Counted from the first letter of the stretch, positions 34,671 to 46,314 are shown. The stretch: 64,000 bases of DNA from CAWHYG01 sp963833505 (GCA_963833505.1 CAWHYG010000005.1:310001-374000); one strand, 5' to 3'. Notes: generated by a model not told the origin, from the letters alone. Numbers and translations: made by a program.

Positions 34671-37385
34671 ATGAGGTGTTCGGCCGGATCTGGCGTCAAC
34701 GTCCTCCGAAGGGTTCTCCGGAGCCCTCTGGCTCAAGGCATGGCTCTGGCGCTCGTTCTGGCTCTGGCCGGTCTGATCAGTTTCGCCGCAGCGGCCGCCG
34801 CGCGCCAGGTATCCCGTCCAAGAGGCCTCTTGGCGTCGGGATCCGCCGGCACCACCGGCGCATGGAGCACCGCATTCGCGCCGCTCGGGCTCAATGATTT
34901 CGTCGACGCCCTGCTGGTTCACGACAATTCCCTCTTCGCGGGAGGCGAGTTCACCGCGATCGGCCCGGTCGTAGCGGCTCGGGTGGCGCGGTACGACGGA
35001 CAGAACTGGTCCGCGGTCGGGCAAGGGATGAATGGAGCGGTCTACGCCTTGGGTGAATACCGGGGAGATCTCATCGCCGGAGGCGCGTTCAGCCGGGCTG
35101 ACGAACAGCCGGCCCAGAACGTGGCCCGCTGGACCGGATCGAGCTGGGATTCGCTCGGAACCGGCTTGAACGGTACGGTAGGCTCTCTGGCCGCGCTCGG
35201 TGATGACCTGGTCGCCGCCGGAACCTTCCAGGCCTCGAACGCCAAGGGAACGCGCGTGGCCTGTTGGAACGGGGTTTCCTGGCGCGCCCTGGGAAGGAAC
35301 CTGCCGGACGCGTCCGGCTATAGCCTGGCCGTGTACCACGACTCGCTGTACGTCGGGTGCTCCTGCGTGGGAACGGACAGTCTGGGAAATCACGCGGGCT
35401 TCGTGTTGCGCTGGAACGGGAGCGCCTGGTCCCCGGTTGGGTCCGCCCCGGAAGGATTTGGCTTCAGCATCAACGGTTTTTCTGTCGACGAGGACCATCT
35501 CTACGTCTTCGGCGACGAGACCGGGAACATCGGAGTGACCGGCGGACTTTTCATGGTCCTGGACGGCGACCATTGGCGCGATCTCGGCTATGGCGACGGT
35601 TGCGGGGATCCTTACTACAACGAATACGAATCCGTCGAGGCGGCCCTGGAGTGGCAGGGACATCTCGTCGTTTCCGGTTGCTTCGCCGGCCCCGAGAGAT
35701 GCAACTCCCGTTCGATCTGCTTGTGGCCTGGAACTCCGATGCCCGGTGGAGGCACGGAGGAGGGAGGAGACCTCTGGCCGCTGGCGGTTTTCCAGGGGGA
35801 TCTCTACGCGGCCGGCGCGTTCTCGGTGCCGCAAGGCGTCTCGATGCCCGATCTCAAGCGTTCGGACGGTTCTGCCTGGACCTCCGTCACGGGCGCCGGC
35901 CAGGGGATCACGGGCGAGGTGGACGCGTTGGCGTATCTGGGCCCGGACCTCATTGCCGCGGGCTCATTCCTCGAGGCGGGGGATCAGGCGGTCAACGGGG
36001 TCGCCCGGTGGGACGGCTCCGCGTGGCACGCGATGGGAGCGGGGTTCAGCGAGAAGATCGCCCACCTGGTTCCGTTCAATGGGGGTCTGGTCGCGGTCGG
36101 AGACTCCACCTCCGATGAATCGGCGCTCGCCTTCTGGGACGGACAAAGCTGGCAGCCCATCGGCCACGGGTTGGAACGCGGCTGGATCGGAGATGTCACC
36201 GTCTATCACGGCGAGCTGATCGCCGGCGGATGGTTCAGCCGCTCCGGAAACGATCCCATCGGAGTCATTGCGCGATGGGACGGCGCTGCGTGGCGATCGA
36301 TGGACGACGGCGTCGAAGGCGCCGTTCGCTGCTTCGGGACCTATCAGGGCCATCTCCTGGCGGGCGGGGAGTTTCACGGCCGCCTGGCCGTCTGGAACGG
36401 CTCTTCCTGGCAACCATTCGCAGGCGGCGCGGAATCGCCCGTGATCGCGATCCAGGAGTATGGCGGCAACGTCTTCATCATTCGGCAAAATGGGCAGAGC
36501 TCAGTCCTGGAATGGTGGGATGGCACTGCCTGGCATTCCTGCGACTTGAACGGCTCTTCCGGCATGGTCCGCTCGTTCGCTGTGTACGGAGGCCACCTCA
36601 TCGCGGCCGCAAAGACCGGTGCCCCGAGCCTCGACCTTTCTTCGCTCTTCGTCTGGGATGGATCCACCTTTGTTCCGTTCGAGGCCGAGACGGAGCAGAC
36701 GGTCCTCGCGCTGGCGGTCCGCGGCTCGGAGCTTGCGGCGGGAGGCACCTTCCAGTTGGCGGGGGAGACTCCATCGAGCGCCATCGCCGTGTGGACGGAT
36801 CCGGCGGTGCCGGCGGCTCCGCTCTCCTTCCGCGTGACCGGCCGGGACGGCGGCGCGACCATCCATTGGGACACAGCGCCGGGATGGGATTCCATCGGCT
36901 GGCGACTTCACGCTCAGGACCCTGGCGCCGAACCGGTGACTCTGACTTTGACGCCCCGTCAAGGTAGCTCATCCTATGTATATGACGACGCGTACCCGGG
37001 CGTCCGGAATCGCCAGTACTGGCTGGAGCAGATCCGTCCGGACGGGCTGGATTGCGCCTGGTACGGACCGGTGACCGCCCAAGCGAGCCTGGCCGACGCG
37101 GGAGCATCGGTCGTTCAAGGGCTTGCCGTCTGGCCGAATCCCGGAGTCGGGTCGACGACCATCGCCTTTCGCGTGGCCTCTCCTTCGCGGGTGCGATTGA
37201 CGGTCGTCGACGCAACCGGGCGCACCGTGAGGGTGCTGGCCGACGGGCGTTCCAAAGCCGATTCCGGCCGGACCGACTGGGACGGAAAGGACGCCAATGG
37301 GCGCCGCGTCCCATCCGGCGCCTACTGGATCCGGTTTGACTCCGGAAGCGAGGTCCGCTCGGCCCGTGTCATTCTCGTGAACTGA
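34671..37385 (+). CDS. Secreted beta-propeller protein with FlgD-like end
   Basis: The ATG at 34671 has GGAGG six bases upstream. The N-terminus carries a long signal or anchor segment (MALALVLALAGLISFAAAAA, ~24-43). The 904-residue protein is made of ~45-residue repeats of the form LIAGGxFxxAG...VARWDGxxWxxLGxGLNGxVxxL, a delta-60-like or kelch-like propeller with perhaps 14 units. The end is the FlgD-like module (LTVVDATGRTVRVL, DWDGKDANGRRVPSGAYWIR). It resembles other large surface proteins in this window. The function is unknown beyond an extracellular location. Confidence 0.82.
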   Translation: MRCSAGSGVNVLRRVLRSPLAQGMALALVLALAGLISFAAAAAARQVSRPRGLLASGSAGTTGAWSTAFAPLGLNDFVDALLVHDNSLFAGGEFTAIGPVVAARVARYDGQNWSAVGQGMNGAVYALGEYRGDLIAGGAFSRADEQPAQNVARWTGSSWDSLGTGLNGTVGSLAALGDDLVAAGTFQASNAKGTRVACWNGVSWRALGRNLPDASGYSLAVYHDSLYVGCSCVGTDSLGNHAGFVLRWNGSAWSPVGSAPEGFGFSINGFSVDEDHLYVFGDETGNIGVTGGLFMVLDGDHWRDLGYGDGCGDPYYNEYESVEAALEWQGHLVVSGCFAGPERCNSRSICLWPGTPMPGGGTEEGGDLWPLAVFQGDLYAAGAFSVPQGVSMPDLKRSDGSAWTSVTGAGQGITGEVDALAYLGPDLIAAGSFLEAGDQAVNGVARWDGSAWHAMGAGFSEKIAHLVPFNGGLVAVGDSTSDESALAFWDGQSWQPIGHGLERGWIGDVTVYHGELIAGGWFSRSGNDPIGVIARWDGAAWRSMDDGVEGAVRCFGTYQGHLLAGGEFHGRLAVWNGSSWQPFAGGAESPVIAIQEYGGNVFIIRQNGQSSVLEWWDGTAWHSCDLNGSSGMVRSFAVYGGHLIAAAKTGAPSLDLSSLFVWDGSTFVPFEAETEQTVLALAVRGSELAAGGTFQLAGETPSSAIAVWTDPAVPAAPLSFRVTGRDGGATIHWDTAPGWDSIGWRLHAQDPGAEPVTLTLTPRQGSSSYVYDDAYPGVRNRQYWLEQIRPDGLDCAWYGPVTAQASLADAGASVVQGLAVWPNPGVGSTTIAFRVASPSRVRLTVVDATGRTVRVLADGRSKADSGRTDWDGKDANGRRVPSGAYWIRFDSGSEVRSARVILVN

Positions 37386-37541
37386 TTCGGAATCACCTCG
37401 GGCGGAGCCGCAAGGTAATAGAGCCGGTGTACGTATGCCGATCCTCGGATCCTGCGCCAGGAGCCGGACGACTTGATCGCGGCGGTCAGCAACACCGGCT
37501 ACCTGGACCGGGCGCCCGCGGGGAGCTACAAGCTCAACGGC

Positions 37542-39009
37542 TCACCGCACGACCGTGATCCTGCCCACCGTCACCAGCGCACCCGAAACCGCCCTGACGT
37601 AATACACACCCGGAGCCAGCCCGCGCACGTCCAGGGACGCAGTGATCTCGCCACTCAAGCCGGCCAACCGACGCCCGAGCACCTCCCGCCCGGAGGCGTC
37701 GAAAACCCGCACGGTGACCGGCCCGATCCCCGGACGGCGCAACACCAGCGTGATCCGATCGCGCGCCGGCACCGGATAGACGGAAAGAGCCACCGGCGCA
37801 TGCGCCGCTGTTTCCGGCGCGCCGGAGTTCCCGCTCAGGTCCGCCATCCGCAGCCCGTCTCCGAAACTCGCGACCCAGAGCTGGCTCGTCGCCTCGGGAT
37901 TGAAGAAGCAGCGTATCGGATGGGCGAACGGGTAGCTGTCCACCAGGGAGAACGTGGGACTGGCGCCGCCGATATTCTCGCTCACCCAGAGTCCCTGGTC
38001 TTCGGTGGTCACGTAGCATTCGTTGTTGTTCGTGGGGTTGAAGGCTTCCCGCATCGGTGGTCTTCATGATCTCCGGGTTCCCGGCGGAACTTCCCCCGGC
38101 CACATAGGCGGTGTTGATGTCGTCGCGCGCCATGGCGGCGTAGAAGGGAAAGTCGTTGGAGAGATTGATCCCGTGTGATCTCGGCACCCAGGTTCCGGCG
38201 CCGGTGTCATAGGTGTAGATTCCGGTGCAGAGGCCATAGTAGTCGCTTCCCGGAATTCCGGTGTAGATGTTGGAGGTGTCGGCCACCGTGGCCACGAAGC
38301 GCGTGGTGTTCCCCTCTTTCGCCGCGGCCATGGAGAGAAGCGCCTGTCCCGCCGGGATCCCAGGGAGAGATCCCAGATGGAAGCTGTCGCCGCCGTCGGT
38401 GGAGGTAAGCATCCCCTCGTTCGTCCCGACGAAGATGTTGGTTCCGTCGAACCAGACCCCGGCGATATAGCAGCCACCCGGAGATCCCGTGCTGTACTTG
38501 GGCGCGCCGAAGGTATTGCCGCCGTCGGTGGAGAGATAGAGGCGACCGTAGTCGGTCACGATCACCCGCGTCGTGCTTTCCGGATCCGCCGCCAGCCCCC
38601 AGGCGCCTCCACCGGTGGGATCGCCCGGAAGCGCGGTCCAGTGAACGCCTCCGTCCGTGCTTTTGTATGGAGTGTAGCCGTTGTTGTTGTTGTGCAAACT
38701 GTAGAGGACCGAGGGTTCGGCCGTGAACTGCACGTCCGTGAGATCACCGCCCTGGATCTGCGAGAAGGGAAGGACGGTCCAGGTCGCTCCCAGGTCGGTG
38801 GTGTGGAACATCTCCCCCATGTCGCAGGCGATGTAGGCCTCATCGCTCTGGTACGGGCTGAAGCTCGGGCAGAAGAGCGATCCGCCGCCGCCGACCCCGC
38901 TTGGCGTCCAGACGGTGGGTTGGGCGAGAGCAGCCCGCGGGGGAAGCAGGAGCGCCGGAAGAAGCGCCAGACCGGACAGCAGGATGGACGTCGACCGTCG
39001 GCGTGCCAT
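37542..39009 (-). pseudogene. BNR/sortilin-like repeat protein, frameshifted, with FlgD-like end
   Basis: The start at 39009 follows GAGGAGG and opens a signal peptide (ILLSGLALLPALLLPPRAAL). Repeats with the BNR motif S/T-x-D-G-G-x-x-W follow (TTDLGATWTVL, STDGGVHWTAL, STDGGNTFG, STDGGDSF). The frame holds to about 38060 (GNPEIMKTTDAG) and then turns into shadow sequence. The real continuation lies one frame over from 38054 (REAFNPTNNNECYVTTEDQG) to 37542 and ends in a FlgD-like module (VRVFDASGREVLGRRL, GLAPGVYYVRA). The join KTTDAG/REAFNP skips what is normally a longer strand set, so a small deletion rather than a one-base slip is likely. It could be an assembly error. Confidence 0.7.
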
Positions 39010-39303
39010 GGATGACCTCCTCATGGTGGGCGAACGCGGCCGGCACCATGTCTGAGCCTACCGGACGGGGACGCCCGGGAACAAACCGGCGGGAGGGGGC
39101 TGCGCTGCTGCGCGTGAAGTGAGGGTGTCGGATGCAGGTTTGCGCTTCTAGAGCCGGGGATTCCTGCGGGATCCGGAGAGCTGAAACAGAGTCGCGATGG
39201 ACCGAACCCCTTGCCGACCAGCCCAAACCCGCCTGTCGGGCGACAAGGTGTCCCGACGACGACAAGCTTCCCGTGATTACTGCCCGCGACTCCCTGGGGG
39301 ACG

Positions 39304-39594
39304 GTGGGGGGACAGCCGAATTGGCACCTCGGGCCGACCCCGAATCCGGCGATCGGACCGGTGACGATCGGGTACCGCATGGCGGCGGCCGGAAGCGCCG
39401 CGATCGAAATCTTCGACAGTGCGGGCAGGTTGGTGAGGCGGATCGAAGCGGGCACGCATCTCGCGGGCCGTTACTCGGTCACGTGGGACGGGAGGGACGA
39501 TGCGGGACGGACGGTGCCCGCTGGGTTGTACTTGACGAGGGTCGAGGCCGGAGGCGCGGTGATGGGAGCGAGGGTCGTGATCGGAGTCCGGTGA
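39304..39594 (+). pseudogene. Orphan FlgD-like C-terminal module
   Basis: This 96-residue reading, LGPTPNPAIGPVTIGYRMAA to WDGRDDAGRTVPAGLYLTRV, is a clean FlgD-like end without any passenger domain, signal peptide or ribosome site. The sequence before it (39010-39303) shows no matching coding frame. It is the 3' stub of a lost secreted-protein gene. Confidence 0.6.
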
Positions 39595-39660
39595 GCTGCA
39601 GAGGGTGCGGCACCCTCCGCACGGGTCTGCAGCCGCACCCGCGTCGGCCCCTGCGGCCGG

Positions 39661-42600
39661 TCAGTGCCGGGCCGGCTTCTGCGCGGTGTCCGGCAACGCC
39701 GGCGCACCTTGGGGCGCAGCCGGCGGTGCTGGGGCGGGTGTCGCCGGAGCGGCCCCCGGATTGGCCGCCGGCATCGTGGGCGATATCGACGGCGCTGCCG
39801 GCGTCGCTGATCCGGTCCCGGTCGCGGAGGCCGGAGGCGCGGCCGATGCCGCCGCTGATCCGGCCGCAGGCGCTGTCGCTCCGGTGGCCGATCCCGGTGC
39901 GGAACCGGGGGTTCCGGAGGGCGCGGTCGATCCGGGCGTTGTGCCCTGCCCTGCTCCCGGGGCAGGCACAGTAGCCGGCGCCCCAATCCCCTTGAACCAC
40001 GCCGCCGTGGTGGAATCGCAAAGGTCGAATCCGTAGATTCGCCGGAAATGACCGCGTTCCGCGTCCATCGAGATTCCCGGACGGAGCTGCGTCGCCTTCG
40101 CAAATGCCGAAGCGGCCTTGTCCTTCTTTCCCGTGACGTACAGCGCGACCGCTTCCATCTCATGGCGGAGCACGGCGGCGCGGACGTCGGCGGTATCCGC
40201 AGTCGCCCCGGCAGGCACGTGCTCGAGGTGGCTCGCCAGACCCCCGTAGTTCCGTTGCTGAAGTAGAACGAACGGCACGACGAACCGCGGGCGAATGTGG
40301 GTCGCCTCCTGGGTGTCGGCGAAGGCCTCACGGAGCGTGGCCAGGCTGTCCGGGAGCAGCGAAGCCAGACCCGTGAGGAACGCGAAGCCGCCGCTGGTGT
40401 CCTGCACCGCCAGTTGATCGTGGTAGGTGCGGAAGACCAGGCGAACCACGCTCGTGTCCCTGAAAGTCGCGCTTGTTTTCTCCTGCCGGGCCAGATCGAG
40501 CAGCTCCCGCGCCGCGGCCGGGTGTTTCTTCGCGCCGAGCCAGGCCCGGATCATCGCCTTCTGAAAGCGCACCCGATGGCCGGCCGGAACGTCGGCACGC
40601 AGGGAGTCGCCCACCGAGAGAACGGCATCCCACATCCCCCGGCGATCGAGCTCATAAAGCCGGATGAGCTTGAACGCCGAGATCGCGGCGGGTTCGGCCT
40701 GGAAGGCCTGCGCGTCGCGAAGCTGCAGCAGGGCCGCCTCCGCCTTTTCCGGCGCTCCGGTGATCCGATCCGACTCCAGCCATTTCAGGGCCGCGAGCCC
40801 GGGCAGCGGGATCTCCGGACCTGCCTCGCCGCCGCTGCCCGAGGCGGTCATCGGCACGATCTGCACCGCTTCCGGCGTCTCGCCCCGGGCGTCTGTGGTC
40901 GGGATGTGAGCCGTGAGCCCGGTCGCCTTCGCCAGCACCCGCCAGGTCCCCGCGGCTGCTTTCTCGCGGACCAGGTAACCCCGCGTAAACGCGCCCGGGC
41001 TGGCCTTCCAGCTCAAGTCGACGCCGTTCGTCGTGTATCGGACGACACCGGCCCCCGGAGCCGGGGCGAAGAGCGACCAGTGATAGACGTAGGTCTGGTC
41101 CGTTCCCCGGTCGGGAAGGTAGAGGTTGCCCAGGCCGTCCGTGAAAATTCCGGAAGCCTCCTTGTACAAGGTGGCCGGCCCGAAGGATGGGATCAGGGAT
41201 AGCCCGTCCGGTCCCACGACGTGGATCCGCCCGGTCGCGGCATCAAGGACGAAGGAGTTTCCGAGCCGATCGAAGGCCACTCCGCCCACCCTCGCGGGAT
41301 AATCGGGGGGCGAAAGCGGCTGGGTCGCCGCGGTCTTGGGATCGATCCGGACTCCGTTGCCCCCATTCTCCGACCACACCAGGATCTCGCCTCCGGGGGA
41401 GATCCTGACCCCGGAAGGATCCTTCATCGGCGCCAACCGGGAAGAGAAGGTCGTCCCGTCGATGGCGACGAAGCAGATCCGGCCCTTCGCGGGATCGGTC
41501 ACGACCACGCGGCCATCGGGCAGAAACGCCGCGGCCCCCGGCTTGAATCGCCGTTCGTCCGTCCAGTTGTCTCCGACGGAACGCAGGAACGCGCCGTCCC
41601 GAATCCGGAGGACGTCGAAGCGCTGCGCTCCCGGATCCGCGACGGCCACCAGGCTGTCTCCCAGATCGACCGACGCGACGGAAGAGATCCCCTGGGTATA
41701 CAAAACCGACCCCTTGCCTTCTTCGGGACGCAACCCGATGGCGCTGTCTCCATACGCGGTCACGTACGGGACGCTGCGGGCCGGGCGCGAGACCAGGCCG
41801 CCCTTCTGACCAAGGAAGAAGAACCGGCAGGGGCCCGCGGAATCCGCCCGGACGGCCACGATCGCGCCGGGAATGACCGACGGCTGCGACGAGCAGATCC
41901 GCACTTCCAGCGGTGGCGCGGCGAGAGGCTTGAGTTCGGCCTCGGTCAGGAGGCTGATCCGCTCGACCTTTCGGAGCTCCGCATCCAGGATGACGAGCTG
42001 ATCTCCGGCCAGGGACAGCGCGACCGGCTTGTCGAAGGAGCCGGGACCCTTGCCCTGACCTCCATACATGAAGCCGTCCTTGAGAGTTTCCGAAGGCGGA
42101 CCGCAGCGCCAGAGCCTTCCCTTCGCCCCTTCCAGGACGAGAACGGCGCCATCGGCGTGCCCGACCGCCGCGACGATTTCGGCCGTCGGCGTCTCTCCGC
42201 CTCCACTCGCCGGGATCGGCATCTCGTGGACCAGATTGTCGGGAAGAGGCCCTGATTCGGGTGCCTGTTCGAAATCCGGGATCTGGTAGATCCGGCCGAG
42301 CGCCTTCCGATCGCAGATATAGACCGATCCGTCGGGACTCGAGGCGAGGCATCCGGGATCCTTCAGGAACGCGGGCAGCAGGACCTCGCGAAGAAAGAGA
42401 CCGTCGGGAGAGAAGATCAGCACGGCTTTCCGGCCGGAATCGAACACGAACAGGTGGCCACCCGGTCCGAACGCCAGTTGCTCCGGGCTGTCGAAGGTGC
42501 CGAGTCCGCCTCCTTCCTGGCCGAATTCGCCGATTTTCTCCCCGGCGGCGGAGAACACGAAGACCCTCCGGCTCTTGGCGTCGACCACGAAAGCCCGACC

Positions 42601-42885
42601 GGCCGGAGAGATGAGCAGGGCGACCGGCCGGATCAGAACGCCTTTGCCGTAGGAGTGGACGAACTTGCCCTGCCCGGTGAAGACCACGATCTGGCCGTCC
42701 TGATCGGCGACCTGGACATTGCCGTCCGGGGCCAGGGCGATCGCGCTGGGATGGGAGACGAATCCGGCGGAGGATTGGGCCGGAAGAGCGAACGAGCCCT
42801 CGGGAAGATACTTCGATTGCTGGGCGGCGCCCACGCCGGGAAGGGACACGGCGACCGCCAGAACCAACGCGACTGCTGCTTTCAC
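39661..42885 (-). CDS. Secreted NHL-type beta-propeller protein with Ala/Pro-rich tail
   Basis: The GTG at 42885 is preceded by GGGAGG at five bases and starts a signal peptide (AAVALVLAVAVSLPGVGAAQ). The 1074-residue protein carries about a dozen NHL/SMP-30-like strands (SHPSAIALAPDGNVQVADQD; FDSPEQLAFGPGGHLFVFDS; DPSGVRISPGGEILVWSENG), an FN3-like segment near 620 (VDLSWKASPGAFTRGYLVRE), and a helical TPR-like region. The final ~100 residues are low complexity, rich in Ala, Pro, Gly, Ser and Thr. The tail replaces the FlgD-like module found in its neighbours and may span the cell envelope. The gene stands alone with no visible operon partner. Confidence 0.8.
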   Translation of the reverse strand: MKAAVALVLAVAVSLPGVGAAQQSKYLPEGSFALPAQSSAGFVSHPSAIALAPDGNVQVADQDGQIVVFTGQGKFVHSYGKGVLIRPVALLISPAGRAFVVDAKSRRVFVFSAAGEKIGEFGQEGGGLGTFDSPEQLAFGPGGHLFVFDSGRKAVLIFSPDGLFLREVLLPAFLKDPGCLASSPDGSVYICDRKALGRIYQIPDFEQAPESGPLPDNLVHEMPIPASGGGETPTAEIVAAVGHADGAVLVLEGAKGRLWRCGPPSETLKDGFMYGGQGKGPGSFDKPVALSLAGDQLVILDAELRKVERISLLTEAELKPLAAPPLEVRICSSQPSVIPGAIVAVRADSAGPCRFFFLGQKGGLVSRPARSVPYVTAYGDSAIGLRPEEGKGSVLYTQGISSVASVDLGDSLVAVADPGAQRFDVLRIRDGAFLRSVGDNWTDERRFKPGAAAFLPDGRVVVTDPAKGRICFVAIDGTTFSSRLAPMKDPSGVRISPGGEILVWSENGGNGVRIDPKTAATQPLSPPDYPARVGGVAFDRLGNSFVLDAATGRIHVVGPDGLSLIPSFGPATLYKEASGIFTDGLGNLYLPDRGTDQTYVYHWSLFAPAPGAGVVRYTTNGVDLSWKASPGAFTRGYLVREKAAAGTWRVLAKATGLTAHIPTTDARGETPEAVQIVPMTASGSGGEAGPEIPLPGLAALKWLESDRITGAPEKAEAALLQLRDAQAFQAEPAAISAFKLIRLYELDRRGMWDAVLSVGDSLRADVPAGHRVRFQKAMIRAWLGAKKHPAAARELLDLARQEKTSATFRDTSVVRLVFRTYHDQLAVQDTSGGFAFLTGLASLLPDSLATLREAFADTQEATHIRPRFVVPFVLLQQRNYGGLASHLEHVPAGATADTADVRAAVLRHEMEAVALYVTGKKDKAASAFAKATQLRPGISMDAERGHFRRIYGFDLCDSTTAAWFKGIGAPATVPAPGAGQGTTPGSTAPSGTPGSAPGSATGATAPAAGSAAASAAPPASATGTGSATPAAPSISPTMPAANPGAAPATPAPAPPAAPQGAPALPDTAQKPARH

Positions 42886-43222
42886 ACCCGCCTCCCGCTC
42901 GCCGAGCCGGGCGCGCGTGCGCCGGCTCGAATGCTCAGCTACATCCGGCTCGTCGAACGGCGGAGCGCACCGCCGGCCGCGACCGTTCACTCATCCGTGA
43001 CAGAACGCCCATGGAGAGACCGAAAGAGTGGTAAACCAAGGAGATGCCTGCGTCAAGGACCCAGTGGCGGCCAGCGGCCGGCCGACGGCTGAGGGCGCCT
43101 TCGCCAAGGCCCGGGATCGCATCGCGAGCTCGCCCCCAAGGCCTTCCGCGGGGCGCATCACGAGTGCCGCCGTGGACCAGTTCGCTGCCCGCCTCACCGC
43201 CAGCGGACTCGGCGCGCCGTGG
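42886..43222. other. Intergenic region, no gene seen
   Basis: This is 337 bases between two minus-strand genes. Open frames exist only as shadows of GC-rich sequence. I see no promoter, hairpin or RNA that I could defend. Confidence 0.4.
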
Positions 43223-44080
43223 TCAAAACAGGCCGAGGGCCATCCCGGGATAGTGCGCGTGCAGGATCGCCGCAACCAGGAAGACGTCGATGATCAGATG
43301 AACGAGCAGCACGTAGATCAGGGATCGCGACCCCTCATACATCGCTCCTTGAGTCAGGGCGAGGAGGTAGACCAGGAAGGGGCCAAGACCGGTGAAGGCC
43401 ATGGTCGTGAGCACGGAGGCGTAGACCACCCCCTGGGCGGCGATGGCGGGTCTGCGCGGGTAGACCGAGCGAAGCAGCGCGTAGACCGTATTGATGAAAA
43501 ACAGCTCGTCCCAGATTCCCACCAGATTGATCCCGACGATGAGGCGCCAGCTTTCTTCCCGGAAAGGCAGGGCCGGAAGGACCCAGTGATAGGGCACGCC
43601 GGGGTTGACCCGGAAATAGAAGAGGAAGACAGCCCAGGACAGCGGAATCGAAATGAGCACGTAGATGACGTCCCGCCAGCGAAACCTCCTCGGAAGGATC
43701 CTCCAGGTGATGACTCCGGGATCGCTTCGCCGCAGGAGCAGCGCGGGCGCCAGGAGGACCGCGAGAAAGAAGCCTGCCAGGACGAGGAAATGACGGTTGC
43801 CGGTGCCGGTGTTGATCGGCGCCAGGGCCAGGACGAGGATCACGCCGAGAAGAACGGCCATCCGCCGGCGCAAGGCGGGATCCCGATCCAGCAGGACCAG
43901 AAAGAGAGCCGCGCTCCAGAGGACAAGCCCGGGCCACACCAGCGGACCGCAAACCCGGGCGCGCAACGGAAGAAGCGGCGGCACGGCCAGGCCGGTTGCA
44001 ATCAGGATCGCGGCGCGCCGAACCCGGTCCGGCGCGGCCGACACGGTCGATTCCGTGTGCAAGTGTTTTTCCAAACCCAT
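43223..44080 (-). CDS. CPBP-family intramembrane protease homologue, degenerate active site
   Basis: The protein has 285 residues with about eight hydrophobic segments (LIATGLAVPPLLPL, GVILVLALAPI, FFLAVLLAPALLL, VIYVLISIPLSWAVFLFYF and others). The order fits CPBP (Abi/CAAX-type) membrane metalloproteases. The key motif EExxxR appears as WDELFFINTVYALLR: the first Glu is Asp and the Arg is Ile. The second motif F-x3-H appears as VVYASVLTTM, without His. The last motif keeps a His in LLVHLIIDVFLV. It is probably not an active protease of the usual kind. Only a weak ribosome site (GGA) precedes the ATG at 44080, so the start could be a little downstream. Confidence 0.65.
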   Translation of the reverse strand: MGLEKHLHTESTVSAAPDRVRRAAILIATGLAVPPLLPLRARVCGPLVWPGLVLWSAALFLVLLDRDPALRRRMAVLLGVILVLALAPINTGTGNRHFLVLAGFFLAVLLAPALLLRRSDPGVITWRILPRRFRWRDVIYVLISIPLSWAVFLFYFRVNPGVPYHWVLPALPFREESWRLIVGINLVGIWDELFFINTVYALLRSVYPRRPAIAAQGVVYASVLTTMAFTGLGPFLVYLLALTQGAMYEGSRSLIYVLLVHLIIDVFLVAAILHAHYPGMALGLF

Positions 44081-44720
44081 TCCAGGCTCGAAGGAGCCCG
44101 TGATCCCCCTGGCCCCGGCGCCGTCAGCGAGGGCGGCAGGCGCGATTCGCCCCGAAGCGCAAGCGCTCCGCCGGCGACCGGCTCAGCGGGCCATCGATCG
44201 GTCGCTAGTTCCGCCGGCAGCCAGATCGTCGGCCCACCGGCCTCCGGTCGAATTCGGCCATTTCCCCCGGCTTGATCCGGGTTCCAACGCGGTCCCGTAA
44301 TTCGCGGCCGCTGGGACTGTTCCGGCAAGAAGATAGCCTGCTTGGGGGGCCACAGGCAATTCCCGAGGTTGATCCCGTTGCGGGGCGGCGCGCGTCCGAG
44401 TGATCTCATATCCATTGACAATCCCTGACCCGTTGTCTTATTCTTGTTGTACTAAGAAACGACGAGCCGATCTTGCTCCGGTGGACCAGATCCTCTTCCG
44501 GCTCGTTCGAGTGAATCGACGGCGATTGCTTCGGGCCAGACGGCCCGCTCGCAAGCTCCGGCGCACTCCAGTCAGGGAAGAACCCGGTTCGTCTCAAACG
44601 AAGTGGCAGCCGCGGGCAGGTCCGCACGGTTCCGGACCGCATGTGAAGGACGACAGCGCAACTCGCGCTCGAGTCCTCATCGAGGCCCGTCCGTGACCGC
44701 GGCATCTTCAGGAGGTCTTG
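44081..44720. other. Long intergenic region with a putative promoter
   Basis: These 640 bases have no gene I can support. TTGACA at 44415-44420 and TATTCT at 44439-44444 (spacer 18) form a good sigma-70-type promoter pointing at the sigma-54 activator gene. This would leave a ~270-base untranslated leader, which shows no riboswitch I recognise. AGGAGG at 44710-44715 is the ribosome site. Confidence 0.5.
44415..44444 (+). promoter_or_regulatory. Putative sigma-70 promoter of the sigma-54 activator gene
   Basis: A perfect TTGACA, 18-base spacer and TATTCT (4 of 6) in a locally AT-rich stretch of otherwise GC-rich DNA. Transcription would start near 44451. Confidence 0.5.
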
Positions 44721-45881
<1,161 letters not shown>

Positions 45882-46099
45882 CGCAACGCGCTCCCGGTCC
45901 GAGCGGGCATCGGCTCCCGCCCCGCTCTCCTGACGCCACCGGCGACCGCGCAGGCCCAAACGGGGCGGGCGTTGAATCCCGAGTCGCTCCCGTTCCCGAC
46001 ATCCACGAGAACGCCGGACGCTGGCCCCCGCGAACACCCCTTCCGCCGCCCGCGGCAAGGCGCTATCCTCGCAGCGCGTCAGGACTGAGGAGGTGTCCC

Positions 46100-46264
46100 A
46101 TGCCCGAGTATGGTTACCGATGCGCCAAGTGCGGGAAGAGCTTCAATCTGGTGATGGGGGTCATCGAACACGAGAAGGCCAAGGTGAAGTGCCCCAAATG
46201 TTCATCCTCCACCGTGGTTCAGAAGGTCAGTGCGTTCGTGCCCATCACCTCGAAGAAGAGTTGA
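46100..46264 (+). CDS. FmdB-type zinc-ribbon protein
   Basis: This 54-residue protein starts at 46100 behind GAGGAGGTG. Two C-x2-C pairs (YRCAKCGKSF and VKCPKCSSS) form the zinc ribbon of the FmdB family of putative regulatory proteins. The C-terminus (VVQKVSAFVPITSKKS) is typical. Intact and well spaced before the chelatase-like gene, which starts 50 bases on. Confidence 0.85.
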   Translation: MPEYGYRCAKCGKSFNLVMGVIEHEKAKVKCPKCSSSTVVQKVSAFVPITSKKS

Positions 46265-46314
46265 CGATCGGGCGCCGGCCTGCGATCCGAACTGGATGAA
46301 CCAAGGAGTCCTCC

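Noticed and set aside
44406..44705. A 99-residue minus-strand frame in the long gap before the sigma-54 activator
   Set aside because: No start signal or domain and it opposes a good TTGACA promoter.
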